From: CAVVSQ01 sp963848825
GTDB lineage: Bacteria; Planctomycetota; Planctomycetia; Gemmatales; Gemmataceae
Direction of reading: 5' to 3'
Assembly: GCA_963848825.1 (NCBI GenBank)
Contig: CAWKFA010000014.1
Span: forward strand, 124,001-188,000
DNA: 64,000 nucleotides
Below the pieces are notes generated by a model, which saw only the letters and a program-made list of their open reading frames with translations, did not search any database and was not told where the DNA came from. Positions 39,438 to 50,504 of the stretch are shown here, piece after piece (the first letter of the stretch is position 1; every line of letters begins with the position of its first letter). Made by a program: the position numbers and the translations under genes.

Positions 39438-39821
39438 ATTGGTGTTCCTTTAAAATTTGGCCGCGGCTTTCCGCGGCGCGATCTATGGCAGTTAGGTAGT
39501 CTCGGAAACGGCCGCGGCGGACACGCTCAGGCGCGAACCCGGGCCCGGCCGGAAGGCCCTGGCGGGGCGAATATTGCGTCGTACAATACGGGTGCCATGG
39601 CATGACGCACGATGGCTCTACAGGCCAAGCTCCCCAGGAGAGCTTGAGCGTTCGCGTCTTTCCTGGCGACAGTAGGTCGCTATGAAATAAATCTGGATTG
39701 CTCCCCAAATCGGCAAAAAAAGACCAACGCGTTGGCAGCACAGAGTTTGAGACGCGGAAACTCGATGGGTGCGGTCCACGTTCAACAGGGGGTCGGAGTT
39801 TCGCCGATGAGGTGATTGATT
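39438..39821. other. Divergent intergenic region
   Basis: About 380 bases between the toxin-like gene (minus) and the kinase-ATPase gene (plus). It should hold both promoters. A 107-codon minus-strand frame here (39418-39741) has no ribosome site and unusual composition, so I reject it. Confidence 0.4.
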
Positions 39822-42800
39822 ATGCTTCCCGGGCATGAGCCCATGCCGTCGCCGTGCGCCGAAGATTGGTCGGCACTAAAAGACGCCGTCAAGCGGTTTG
39901 AGCACGCCTGGCGTCAGGGGCCTCGTCCGTCGATCAGCGACTATCTGCCAACCGACGGTGGGTTACGTGCGCGCGTTTTAGTAGAATTGGTCCACGTCGA
40001 TCTGGAACTGCGCCTCAAGGCGGGGGAGACCGCTCGGGTTGAAGAATACCTGGAACGCTATAAGGATCTCACGGATGACCGGACGCTCGCCCTCGACCTC
40101 ATTGCTGCCGAGTGTGAGTTGCGCCAGCGCCAGGAGCCGAACCTGAATCTCACGGAATACGTCCACGCTTTCCTCAGTACCGCGCGGAGCTTCCGGAACA
40201 GATTGACCGAACGACGATCGCGGAAACGGCCGCGCGACTCCCCCAGGCGAGTTCGGGGACAGAAACGCCGCCGACCGTTACCGGTTACGAGATTCAGAGC
40301 TTGCTCGGACGCGGCGGCATGGGCAGGGTCTATAGGGCCCGCCAGGTAAGCCTTGACCGCTCCGTCGCACTGAAGTTCCTGCCCGAGGAATGTGCGCAGG
40401 ATCCCATGTGGCTGGCGCGATTTCGGCGTGAGGCCCGTACCGCTAGCGGCCTGAACCATCCGCACATCTGCACCATTTATGACACCGGGGAATCCGCCGG
40501 CCGACCTTTTCTCAGCATGGAGTTGGTAGACGGGCGGCACGCTGGAGGAATTCCTCGGCCAGCGCCGACCCGTCGAAGAGCTTGCTCGGTTCCTTGGCCA
40601 GGCTGCCAGGGCGCTGGCGGCCGCTCACGCCGCCTGCATTGTCCATCGCGACTTGAAACCCGCCAACATCATGGTCCGCGGTGACGGCATCGTCAAAGTG
40701 CTTGATTTCGGCCTGGCCCGCCAGCTTCCCGTTTGTGATACACGACGCTTTGTGCAAGGGGACAAGACAACCGACCCGGGCACCCGCGTCGGGACGCTGC
40801 TTTACATGTCTCCGGAACAGGCGAGGGTCGAACAGGTGGACACCGCCACCGACATTTTTTCTCTCGGTCTGGTGTTGTACGAGCTTGCCACCGGGCAACA
40901 TCCCTTCCGCGCGACTCGGAGATCGAGGTCCTGCACGCCATCGTCGCTCATGCTCCCGTGCCTCCGTCGCGTTTGAACCCGGAGGTCCCCCTGGCCCTGG
41001 ACGCCCTGATCCAGCGCATGCTGGCCAAGGATCCCCATCACCGGCCCACGGCCCTGGAGGTGGCGGCTGCTCTTGATCAGTTGGCCTTGAAGGCGCCACG
41101 AGGCCCGGGGCGCCAGCCTGCGGCTCCTGGGCGTTCTCCGACCGTCGGTAGGCAACAAGAATGGGCCACTCTGCGCACCGGCTTCGACGAGGCGGCAGCC
41201 GGCCACGGGCTGTTGCTCTGCATCACGGGTGAGCCGGGACTCGGCAAAACTACCTTTGTCGAAAGATTCCTCGAAGAGCTGCTAGCTGGCAACCAGCCCT
41301 GTCGGCTGGCTCGTGGGCGGTGCTCGGAGCGACTGGCCGGCACGGAGGCCTATTTACCGTTCCTGGAGGCGCTGGATAGCCTGTTGCAGTGCGAAAGCGG
41401 TGGATCCGTGGCGCAGATGATAAAGCTGCTCGCCCCCACCTGGTACGTTCAGCTGGCGCCCTTGGCCGCGGACGATCCAAGCCTGGCGCGTGCTCGCGGA
41501 AGCGAAGGAAGTCTCGCAAGAACGCCGCAAACGCGAGTTCGGCGTTTTATTGCACGAAATGTCGCGACAGTTTCCTCTGGTGGTGTTCCTGGACGATATT
41601 CACTGGGCTGACCCATCGAGTGTCGACCTTCTGGCTTATCTCGGCAACAAGTGTTCGAAGTGGCGATTGCTGCTGGTGGTCACCTTCCGTCCGTCCGACC
41701 TTTTGCGAAACCAGCATCCCTTTGGGCCGGTCAAGCTGGAACTCCAGGGGCGGAGCATATGCCGCGAGATCAATTTGCCGTTCTTGAATCGGGATGACTT
41801 GGACCGCTACTTGGAGCTGGCCTTTGCCGGGCACCAGTTCCCTGAAGAACTCGCGGCCGTCCTCCACGCCAGGACCGAGGGCAATCCACTTTTCATGGTC
41901 GATTTGCTCCGTTATTTGCGCGACTCCGGAGTGATCGTTCAAGACCAGGGACGTTGGGCCCTGGTCCGAGCGGTGCCGGACCTCCGGCGCGAATTGCCAG
42001 AATCGGTCCGGGGCATGATCCAGCGGAAGCTGGATCAACTGAGCAGCGCCGATCGTCACTTGTTGATGGCGGCCAGCGTGCAGGGCCCGGAGTTTGACTC
42101 GGCAGTGATTGCCGCGTCTGGCGAGGATGCGGCGGAGGTGGAGGAACGGCTGGAAGTCCTGGAACGCGTCCACGTCATGGTCCGTCTAATCCGCGAGCAA
42201 ACATTCCCCGACCGAACGCTGACGCTGCGCTACGGCTTCGTCCACGTGCTCTATCAAAATGCCCTCTATGCCGCCTTGCAGCCGACGCGAAAGGCGGCGT
42301 GGAGCGCGGCCGCGGCTCGGGCCCTTCTGGGTCATTATGGCGAGAAGAGCGCGGGCCTGGCCGCCGAACTGGCGATGCTTTTCGAAGCGGCTCATGATCA
42401 CGAACGTGCCGCCGATTATAATCTGGTGGCGGCGGAAAACGCTGCCCGCATCTTCGCGCACCATGAAGCAGTGGCGCTGGCTCGGCGGGGGCTGACACTG
42501 CTCCAGACACTGCCGGACACACCTGAGCGCGATCGCCGCGAACTCCCGTTGCAAGTGACCCTGGGTACACAACTACAGGTCACCCAGGGTTACGCGTCCC
42601 CAGAAGCTGAGCGCGCCTACACTCGGCGCGCTCATTGTGCGAACATTTGCCAGAGGCCACACCGCTCTTCCCCGTCCTCTGGGGCTTGTGGGCATTTTAC
42701 GAGGTACGCTGCGAACTCGGGAAATCGCGGGAGTTGGCCGACCGGCTCTTTACGCTGCGCAGGCCGCCAAAGATTCGAGACTGCTCCTCCAGGCCCACCA

Positions 42801-43699
42801 CGCCCTGACGGTCACTTCCCTCTGCCTCGGCGACCCAGCCGCCGCGCGCGAACACATGGAGCAAGCGGTTGCGCTGCACGACTCGAAAGGACACAGAAGC
42901 CACACCTTCCTCTCCTGGCTGGACCCCGGAGTGGCGTGCCGAGCCTTCGGGGCAGTTGCCCTCTGGCTGCTCGGTTATCCGGACCAAGCATTGCAACGCA
43001 GCCGTGAAGCGGTCGCCCTGGGTGGGGAGTTGGGCCAACCCAGCACGCTCGTGCTGGCGCTACACTTCGCTGCCATGCTGCGGCAGTATCGCCGTGAGGG
43101 GCCGGCGGTCCACGGGAGCGCCGAGGCCACAATGGCAATCGCAACCGAGCACGGGTTTTCGTTTTGGCTGGCGATCAGTCTCGTCATGCGGGGCTGGGCC
43201 GTGGCCAGGCAGGGTGAGAGTGACAGCGGCATTGCCCAGTCTGCGCCAGGGACTGACCGCCTTTGTGACCACAGGGGCTCAAACGTACCGAACTTACTAC
43301 CTCGCCCTGTTGGCCGAAGCCCTTGGCAGCGACGGACAGTGCGAACAAGCCGTGAAGGTGCTGGGCGAAGCCATGGTCCTGATGCGAGGCACGGGCGAAG
43401 GTTTCCACGGGGCAGAGTTGCATCGCCTCCAGGGCGAGTTCCTTTTGCGCAAGCCACGAGCAATGTAACGTTCGGCGAGGCGGAAGCCTGTTTTCGCCGT
43501 GCCCTCGCCATGGCCCGCGGGCAGCAGGCCAAATCACTGGAGCTTCGTGCCGCGATGAGCCTCGCACGCCTTTATCAAAAGCTCAATCGCCAGGCAGACG
43601 TACGACCGGTGCTAGCTGAGTGCTACGAATGGTTCAGCGAAGGGACTCGATACTCCTGACCTGCGGGAAGCCAAGGCGCTCCTTGAAGAACTCGCCTGA
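39822..43699 (+). pseudogene. Ser/Thr kinase-AAA/STAND-type ATPase-helical-repeat signalling protein, many frameshifts
   Basis: The start at 39822 follows GAGGTG. About 150 residues of helical leader precede a kinase domain: LLGRGGMGRVYRA, VALKFL, IVHRDLKPANIMV, DFGLARQ, GTLLYMSPEQA. An ATPase of the AAA_16/STAND type follows, with Walker A GEPGLGKTTF (about 41227-41256) and Walker B VVFLDDIHWAD (about 41580). A long helical-repeat (TPR-like) tail runs to 43699 (AAELAMLFEAAHDHERAADY; AEACFRRALAMARGQQAKSL). Shifts fall near 40150, 40530, 40910, 41490, 42620, 43230, 43450 and 43650. Repaired length is about 1,290. Kinase-ATPase-TPR fusions act as large signalling hubs in planctomycetes and related bacteria. 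Homology is continuous across the shifts, so sequence error is a serious alternative to decay. Confidence 0.8.
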
Positions 43700-43752
43700 T
43701 GGCAATCTGGCACAATCCGCCGGCGGCAGTTGTCGCGCCTTTGAGGACGTCA

Positions 43753-45088
43753 CTATCCCGCCGGGCTGCTGAATCGCCTCCAGCACAGTATTCGATCGAC
43801 CGCCCAGATTACCAGTAGAACTTTGATCGCCAAGAGCGGCACCGCATAGCGTTCGTAATAGCTGATCACGATGTACGGTAGCGAATAAAGAAGATAGATC
43901 GCAATTACGGTCCATTGCATGCTGTGCAGGCACTCGCGAAATGACATGAAGCACAGCGCGAGCATGGCCAAAAAGGGAAGCGGGTGCGTGATTCGGCTGA
44001 TGAATAACACCCATGGTCGTTTGGCCTCGTAACTCCGATCAAGCGGTTCGTACCACAGCAGCACACCCAGAAAGCGGCTGGCCAGGCGCTCCAGGTAGTC
44101 CTCGGGATTGTTCCACACCGTGTGCCAGAACAACTGGCCCTTTTGCTCTACAAAAGCGATTTCGCCGAGCTCGCGATACTCCCGTCGCGCACGGCTTGCG
44201 CCTGCATAGGGGTGCAAAGAAAAGGTGCTGCGCTCGAGCAAGCCGTCGGGCTGCAGGCATTGCGATTGATAAAGCTCGTAGGCGAGATTCGACTTCACCG
44301 GGATGAGTCGTCCGAACACCAGGTAATTGCGAATGGTCCACGGAGACAGGGCAAGTCCGGCGCCGAGCATGCCGACAATGAGGTTGGACCAGGCGCGTGA
44401 TCGGACGCCAACCAGAAAGCTGCCCACGGCCCAGGTGAAGCCAGCAATCGGGTTAACCAGCGCGCACAATCCTCCGAATAAGCCCCATGCGGCGGCGCTT
44501 CTGCGACTCCGAAGCGGTCGGCAACAACACAATCCCCCAATCAAGAGATCAATGGCGAGCATGATGATCCAAATGTCATTGGTCATCTGGAAGCAAAGGT
44601 GGAAATGGCAAAGGAGGCCGGCAAGGTAAACCGTAGCAGCCACCCAGGGTCCGAGGCGCCCGGTAGTGCGGCGGGCCAGTTCAATCACCAAAAGACCGGT
44701 GCCGATCAGGACACCCGTCTGCGCAACGAGCACGATGGCCATGACGCAATCACGCTCACCATCACAGGCCCACAGGAGGCTCGCCAGGAGGTAGGGGAGG
44801 ATAGGCGGCATCCAGGCGGTTGGGCCTGTTTGTTCGCTAAACGGATTGGCAAAGCCCTCTCCCGCGGCCACTGCAAGCCCAATGTTGATATACTCGCTCC
44901 CCAGGTTTCGGTTCATGTTAGCGTTGTAGCGCGCCTGGAAGGGTGGAAAGTAACGGAAGTCGGCCGGGTCCGAGACTGACGAACGAGAGGTTTGCATAGA
45001 TCGAGAGCATTAACACAGCGATGGCCAGGGTGACTGCCGCGCGTCGCGAGTTTTTCCTATTGGGAAAAACGGGTTGTTGGTTAGGCAT
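43753..45088 (-). CDS. GT39-like polytopic membrane protein, one frameshift
   Basis: The start at 45088 gives a first membrane segment (AAVTLAIAVLMLSIYANLSF). After a shift near 44980 the protein continues SDPADFRYFPPFQARYNANM, an external acidic loop, and then about ten hydrophobic segments. The topology and the early Asp, with TAWMPPILPYLLASLLW (Pro-rich loop) and NYLVFGRLIPVKSNLAYELY, resemble family 39 glycosyltransferases (ArnT/PMT type) that use lipid-linked sugars outside the membrane. It starts 7 bases after the stop of the zinc-ribbon protein upstream, so the two are probably translated from one message. Substrate unknown. Repaired length about 445. Confidence 0.7.
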
Positions 45089-45095
45089 TGCAATG

Positions 45096-46222
45096 TCACC
45101 GCTTCATAATGAAAGTCAACTCGACCCAGCCGCTGCCGACTATGGCAGGCGAACGACATGGCCACAGCGATGCACATTTCACTTTCTTGCCAGCCAATTC
45201 CGCCCGAAAGCGGATACCCTTGCCGCAGTTGGGACAAGGTGCATTGACGGTCGCGGGGACCGCATCACCATTCGGCTTGCTCACGTCTTCGGCCTGCTGC
45301 GCACTCTCGTCGGCGCGGGTGCTCTGGCGCAAAAGAGCCATGCTCCGAGAGTGGCGAGCGCGATCAACAAGATGATAACTCCCGCGGCCGCCATCCAGCC
45401 TTTGCGCGCCACTGGACGCGGAGCGTCCGGAGCATCCCGAGGAGACTCCTGGGACTTCGCTTCCGTGGCATTCAAGGTGTGGATGCGCAGGTCCTTGATG
45501 AGTACATCGACAGAGTTCGCGGCATGGCCCGTGTAGGCGGAGAGCCGAACCATGGTCAGATCCTCAGTTCCGAGGTCGTAGCGACGCAGTTCTTGAAACG
45601 CGCCCGCGTCCCCGTCAGCAGCCGATAACGTGGCTTCCTTGCCGACGCGCGTCAGCCGCAACTTGCCGGACTTGCTGTTCGTCGGCGTGTGGCCGTGGTA
45701 GTATTGGCGCTTGCCGTTCTGAGTCGTGATGCGACTCGAAAGGTAGACCTCGCCTTCATTGACGCGAGCTGCCCGCAGCAGTCCGAGGCACTCGTTTGTC
45801 GGTGTGTCGGTGCAGACGAAAAGCTCAAAGCCGACGCCATGCCCCTTGGCCTCACCCGAATGCAGGATCTCATAGCCGGCGGTGATCTCGACATTCCCCT
45901 TGATCCGGGCATCAAGCTGCAGTCCGACGGCGTCGGTCTGGCGGCGCTTCTCGGAGAGAGTAATCCGCAAACCGGCTGCTTCGGGCTTGGCCATCTTGTC
46001 GGCATCGGGGCCAACCAGGCGCCACGGGGGAGCGGGGCGCCAGCTATCACGGAGATCCTGGTAAAATTCCTCAGGGAGAGTCTCCACGGCCTTTTTCGAT
46101 TGCTTATCCTTCAGAGGCTCCTGCTCCTGCGCCTGGCCAGAGATGAGAATTGAAGCAAAACTTAAGAGCGATATCGCCAGCAGGCAAGGCATGGCGGCTT
46201 GGCGTCTGTAAATTCGCAACAT
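45096..46222 (-). CDS. DUF1583-like protein with membrane segment and zinc-ribbon tail, one frameshift
   Basis: The start at 46222 follows AAGGACC. A signal segment (AAMPCLLAISLLSFASILIS) precedes a sheet domain (WRLVGPDADKMAKPEAAGLR, VEITAGYEILHSGEAKGHG, VDVLIKDLRIHTL) that resembles DUF1583-type planctomycete domains. A membrane helix (WMAAAGVIILLIALATLGAW) follows near 45380. Near 45325 the frame shifts and a zinc-ribbon-like end follows (CPNCGKGIRFRAELAGKKVK) with the second knuckle degraded. The gene is coupled to the GT39-like gene by a 7-base gap. Function unknown. Confidence 0.65.
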
Positions 46223-46404
46223 CACACGGTCCTTTCCGACAGAGACATAGTGTTTGAGAGAGTTCTTTGCGATGAGCGCACTGCGCCGCTATTGCCAACG
46301 AGAATGTCGGCAGCACTCCTATGCGTGAATACGGCAGTTTTTTTTCGACAGAACCCGGTCTGACGTTGGCACGAGCAAGCGTTGGCGGACGTCGGGATGC
46401 GGGT

Positions 46405-48251
46405 TTACTTGCGCGGACCAAGTAAGGCGCTCAAGTCCCAGATACGGATGGCGTTGTCGGTGCCGGACCGATACCCTGCCCCATCACGATGGCCGCCGCC
46501 GGCGGATGCTGCATGTCGGCCGTCGGGCGCGAAAGCCACGGTAAATACGAATCCATCGTGACTCGTCAGGCGGCGTAGGAGATTGCCCGAATGGAAGTCC
46601 CACAGGCGGACCTCGCCGTCAAAGCTCGCCGTCAAAAGCAAACGCCCATCGGTGCGAGCGCGACCTGCTGCACGTCATCTGCATGGCCTTCAAAGTGACG
46701 TACGGGGTTGCCGGTATCCAGGTCATAAAGAGCGGCTTCCCGATCCGCGATTAACACCTGGAGCCCATTCGGCGCGAAGGCGAGCCAGTTTATCCACCCA
46801 TGGCGCCGCTCGATACGCTTGATTTCCTGGCCCGTATGGACGTCCCAAACCTGCAACATGCCATGGTTGTACCCGATGACCAGGCGACTGCCGTCCGGAG
46901 AAACGGCGCCGGCGCGAACCCACTTGCTCAGTCCCTGGAATCGGCGCACTTCGCGGCCGTCACGCAGGTCCCAAAGGCGTGCCGTCCCATCAATGGCGGT
47001 GGAAAACGCCTGCTTGCCATCGGGCGTGCATGCCAGCCACGATACGTTGCCCTGGTGACCGTGCAGAGTTTGGACGACGCGCTGCACTTCGAGATCCAGG
47101 TACTGAATTCGGCCATCGTTCAAGCCGATCAGCGCATAGCGGCCATTGGCCGAGAGTTCCAGTGCCTGAATTTGTGCAGGTGCCGTAAATCGGCTCAGCT
47201 CACGACCAGCGGCCACGTCCCAAACGCAGAGGGTGCGATCCCCTTCGGGCCAGCCGCCCACCGAGATAAGCCGGCCGTCCGGCGTGAAACGGATATTGTG
47301 TACCGACCCAGTATGCCCGTGGAGCAGACGCGGCACGATTGACGGCGCCTCCGCATTCAGCGTCGGCTTGCCAGGCAAGCCCAGAGAGAGAGCGGCGAGG
47401 CTGGCTCCAGCGACGGCGAGGGCCAGTAACAAAATCAGGCCGAGGACGGTGTTGAGCTTGGAAACACCGATGCTCGGTAGGACGAGCTCTGCCAGCGTGA
47501 CGGCGGCGGGCGAGAGCGTACGCGCCGCTACCAGTCCTTCAGGAGCCATAAGCGCACTGGTAGTTGTTGCCACCAACCCCGAGGCAACGGCGCCAGCACT
47601 GTTCTGCGCCAGCGCCCCTGCGGTCAGCGCCGCGGACAGCGTCACGCCGCGGCGAAGCAGACGCGCCTGCAACAAGACGCGTGCCCGCGCCAACCGGCCT
47701 GATAGCGTTCCTTCTTTCCACCCAAGTTCCCGGGCGGCCTCGGCTCTGCTCATGCCTTCCAGACAGCAAAGTACAAACGGCGCTCGGTAAACCTCAGCAA
47801 GGCCTTGCACTTCCTCATCGAGCAGCCTCTGCAACTCCCGGCAAGCCACCTCACACCATACCGCGGGTGCCGGCCCGGCCATTGCTGCCGCCTGCTCGTC
47901 GCGATCCTTCCGTTGGACCGCTCGTAGTTTCGCCCTCAAGGCCGTACGGAATGCAACTCCGTAGAGCCAGCTGCCGATTGCCTCCCCTTTGCGAATCGTC
48001 GCAGCCTTCCGCACCAAGATGAGAAACACGGCTTGAAACGCATCCTCGATCTCTTGGTGTTGAACCAGTACACGCCGACAGACGTTCCAGACGGTTCGCC
48101 CGTACCGATTGACGAGTTCAGCAAACGCCGCTTCATCACGGTGCGTGCGGTAAAGCTCCAGCAATTCTTGATCGCTGGAACCCCGCGGCGATTGAATTTC
48201 ACCTCGCTCTATATCCAGGCGCATCAAGCTGTCGGATAGTTCGCTGCCCAT
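46405..48251 (-). CDS. Sigma factor-WD40 fusion, one frameshift
   Basis: The start at 48251 gives MGSELSDSLMRLDIERGE, then sigma region 2 (ELLELYRTHRDEAAFAELVN, HQEIEDAFQAVFLILVRKAA, SWLYGVAFRTALRA) and region 4 (EVYRAPFVLCCLEGMSRAEA, LGWKEGTLSGRLARARVLL). A membrane helix (LGLILLLALAVAGASLAALS) leads to a WD40 propeller outside the membrane (TPDGRLISVGG, VSPDGSRLVIGYNHG, FAPNGLQVLIADREA). A shift near 46645 moves the last blades to MLLTASFDGEVRLWDFHSG, ending at 46405. This membrane-bound sigma with an external sensor is a known planctomycete theme (ECF groups with C-terminal WD40). Repaired length about 615 residues. Confidence 0.88.
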
Positions 48252-48632
48252 GAATCCTGATTCTCCCCCCCTTCACCCTACCTTAAATAGTGCACCAACT
48301 CAGCGAGCGCGTACAGGATTCCGAAAGTTCGGCTCCTAATTATGGAAAGGCAAGTGTGGGCCATGAAATGTTTTATGCCGTAAACCATTATTAAGATGGG
48401 ATTTAATATCTCTTATTGTTTCGAAAACAAAAAGCTGCACGCCGAGAGGACCCATCACGGTGGCTCTTTGCAGTTGCAGTAATGACAGCCCCTTACGCAA
48501 CAGGCGGGATTCTCGCGCCCCAGCGTTGAACGGGTACGCAATCGCCCGCATCAGATAGGATATGGCAGGGACCAGGGCCGTACGCCCAAATTGATGGACG
48601 GCGGCTACATAGCCCAAGAACGGAACCGACAC
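48252..48632. other. Spacer with dispersed element copy C
   Basis: About 380 bases between the sigma-WD40 gene and the SDR gene, which are transcribed away from each other. The right half is element copy C, listed separately. The left half is A+T-richer (ATTATTAAGATGGGATTTAA) and may hold the sigma-WD40 promoter. No gene is seen. Confidence 0.4.
48491..48592 (+). repeat. Dispersed ~105 bp element, copy C
   Basis: Blocks match copy B best: CAACAGGCGGGATTCTCGCG, GAACGGGTACGCAATCGCCC, GCATCAGATAGGATATGGCA, GGGCCGTACGCCCAAATT. It ends about 40 bases before the SDR start, in the same orientation as that gene, and could serve as its leader. Confidence 0.65.
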
Positions 48633-49443
48633 ATGGATTTGAAACTTGCCGGGCACGCTGTCCTGATTACGGGCGGTGCCAGCGGCATCGGGCTCGCCAC
48701 GGCGGAGGCGTTCGCGGCCGAGGGTTGCGGTGTCGTCCTCTGGGACGTTTCCCCCACCGTCGCCGAGGTCGCTGCCGAGCTGATTGGCCGCCACAACGTG
48801 CCGGCCGCTGGAGTTCGCGTGGACGTGACCGACTTCACAGCGGTGCAAGCGGCGTTCGACGCGGCAGTCGCGCGGTTCGAGGCTGTCGATCACGTCGTTC
48901 ACTGCGCCGCCGTTGGTTCGGGGAAATTCGGCTTCCCGTTCACCAACCTGTCACCGGGCGACTGGCGGCGATCGCTGGAGGTCAACGTTCTGGGAATGGT
49001 GAATGTCGCTCACGCGGCCGCCCCTGCGATGACCGCCGCTGGCCGTGGCACATTCGTGTTCCTGGCGTCGGTCGCCGGGCAGATCGGCTCGCAGACCGAC
49101 CCACCGTACAGCGCCGCGAAGGCCGCGAATATCAATTTCGCCCAGTGCATGGCCAAGGACCTTGCCCCACACGGCGTCCGCGTCAACACCGTTTGCCCGG
49201 GCATGGTCCAGACGCCGCTAAACCGTAGCGTTTGGCAGGCGTGGCACGACCAAACGCCGCCGGCCGAACGCCTGACCTACGAAGAATGGGCCGCCCGCAA
49301 GATCAAGGCCGTGGTCCCGCTCGGCAAATGGCAGGAGCCGGCGGACATCGCTGACATGATTGTGTTCCTGTCGTCCGCACCGGGCCGCTCAGGTGACTGG
49401 CCAAACCATCAACGTGGACGGCGGCTTGGTCATGCACTGGTGA
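48633..49443 (+). CDS. Short-chain dehydrogenase/reductase, frameshifted near the C-terminus
   Basis: The start at 48633 places the fold immediately: AVLITGGASGIGLATAEAFA is the NAD(P)-binding T-G-x-x-x-G-I-G loop, LWDVSP marks the end of strand two, VNVLGMVNVAHAA is the N-x-x-G helix, and the catalytic Ser and Y-x-x-x-K are SVAGQIGSQTDPPYSAAKAA. VCPGMVQTPLNRS follows. Near 49390 the frame shifts and VTGQTINVDGGLVMHW continues, the family's closing motif T-G-Q-x-I-x-V-D-G-G. Repaired length is about 270 residues. The Asp after strand two (LWDV) suggests NAD over NADP. The substrate cannot be named. Confidence 0.88.
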
Positions 49444-49795
49444 TGAGAGCAAAAAAAGGGGCTTTTTGATTGCGTTGGCTGGACGACCTATTTACAATAA
49501 GCGTCGTCATATGGCCTGATTGATGACTCAAAAGGGTACGTTTGAGGATTTGAGGCACCGACCGAAGCATGTCGAGTCCGCACTGCTCAATCGTTTCGCG
49601 CGTAGCCGTGGCTGGGCGTGGTGCCGCCCGCCTATACGTCCGGCGAACGGTAGGGCAAACTCCACACCTGCTTTATTAACAGCAATCTTCGCCCGGCGCT
49701 CGAGCGGTAATGCCCAGAGCCAACTGGCGGAGGCAGCGTTGTTGCGCCTGGCCGGTTCGTAATTCGAACAAGCACGCCTGTAAAGGATGTGAACG
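49444..49795. other. Spacer without a convincing gene
   Basis: About 350 bases between the SDR and CpXC genes. Overlapping open frames on both strands have no ribosome site. CGCACTGCTCAATCG and other fragments show no homology I can read. AAAGGATGTGAACG at its end is the ribosome site of the CpXC gene. Confidence 0.4.
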
Positions 49796-50493
49796 ATGTC
49801 CATGTTCCGCCCGATAACGCTCAACTGCCCAGCCTGCGGCACCCCCGTCGAGTTTAGCGCGGTCTTGAGCGTGAACGCCGACCGCCGGCCTGACCTGCGC
49901 GGCCATCATCGACGGTTCGTTCCATGCCAGCCCTGCCCCCAATGCGGCGCGACCTTTCGGCTCGACCCCGAGTTCACTTTCGTGGATATCGGCCACGGCC
50001 AATGGATCGCTGCCTTCCCCCTCGTCAAGCTTGGCGAGTGGCGCGTGCTCGAGGAAAAAGCCCTCGCCACCTTTGCACAGGCGTATGGACCCAGCGCGCC
50101 GGCCGTGGCCCGTGAAATGGGTGCGGGTATGAAGCCGCGGCTTGTTTTCGGCTGGAGCGGCCTGCGCGAGAAGCTGATCGTCGCCGACAACCAGCTAGAC
50201 GATGTGACGCTCGAACTATCGAAAATGGCCATCTTGCGTACCTCGGCAACAACTCCCCTCTCCGACGACAACGAACTGCGGCTCCTCGGCATGGCAGGGG
50301 ACAAAATGGAGATGGCGTGGATCCGGGCCGCGACCGAAGAGGTCGTGGAAAGCCTGAGTGTTCCCCGGTGCTCTACGATGAAATCGTCGCGAGTCCCGCG
50401 GGATGGGAACCCCTGCGTGAACAGCTATCGGGGCAGCTGTTCGTGGACATGAACAGAATGCTGGTCGCGTCTCCCGCACCCAGCGCAGCCTGA
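49796..50493 (+). CDS. CpXC-domain protein, frameshifted near the C-terminus
   Basis: A cytoplasmic protein of about 230 residues when repaired. The N-terminus ITLNCPACGTPVEFSAVLSV, then CQPCPQCGATFRLDPEFTFV, is the CpXC zinc ribbon. The middle (GHGQWIAAFPLVKLGEWRVL, ALATFAQAYGPSAPAVAREM) is typical of the family. Near 50362 the frame shifts; LYDEIVASPAGWEPLREQLS, then GQLFVDMNRMLVASPAP, ends at 50493. The next gene, a metallopeptidase candidate, starts 11 bases later. CpXC proteins have no known enzyme activity. A role as chaperone, adaptor or antidote for the downstream protein is inference from spacing. Confidence 0.8.
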
Positions 50494-50504
50494 GGAACAA
50501 AATT

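Noticed and set aside
39418..39741. 107-codon minus-strand open frame upstream of the toxin-like gene
   Set aside because: Overlaps the true start of the neighbouring gene and has no ribosome site or conserved pattern.
49520..49842. Open frames on both strands in the SDR-CpXC spacer
   Set aside because: Overlap each other, lack ribosome sites and have no recognisable composition or motif.
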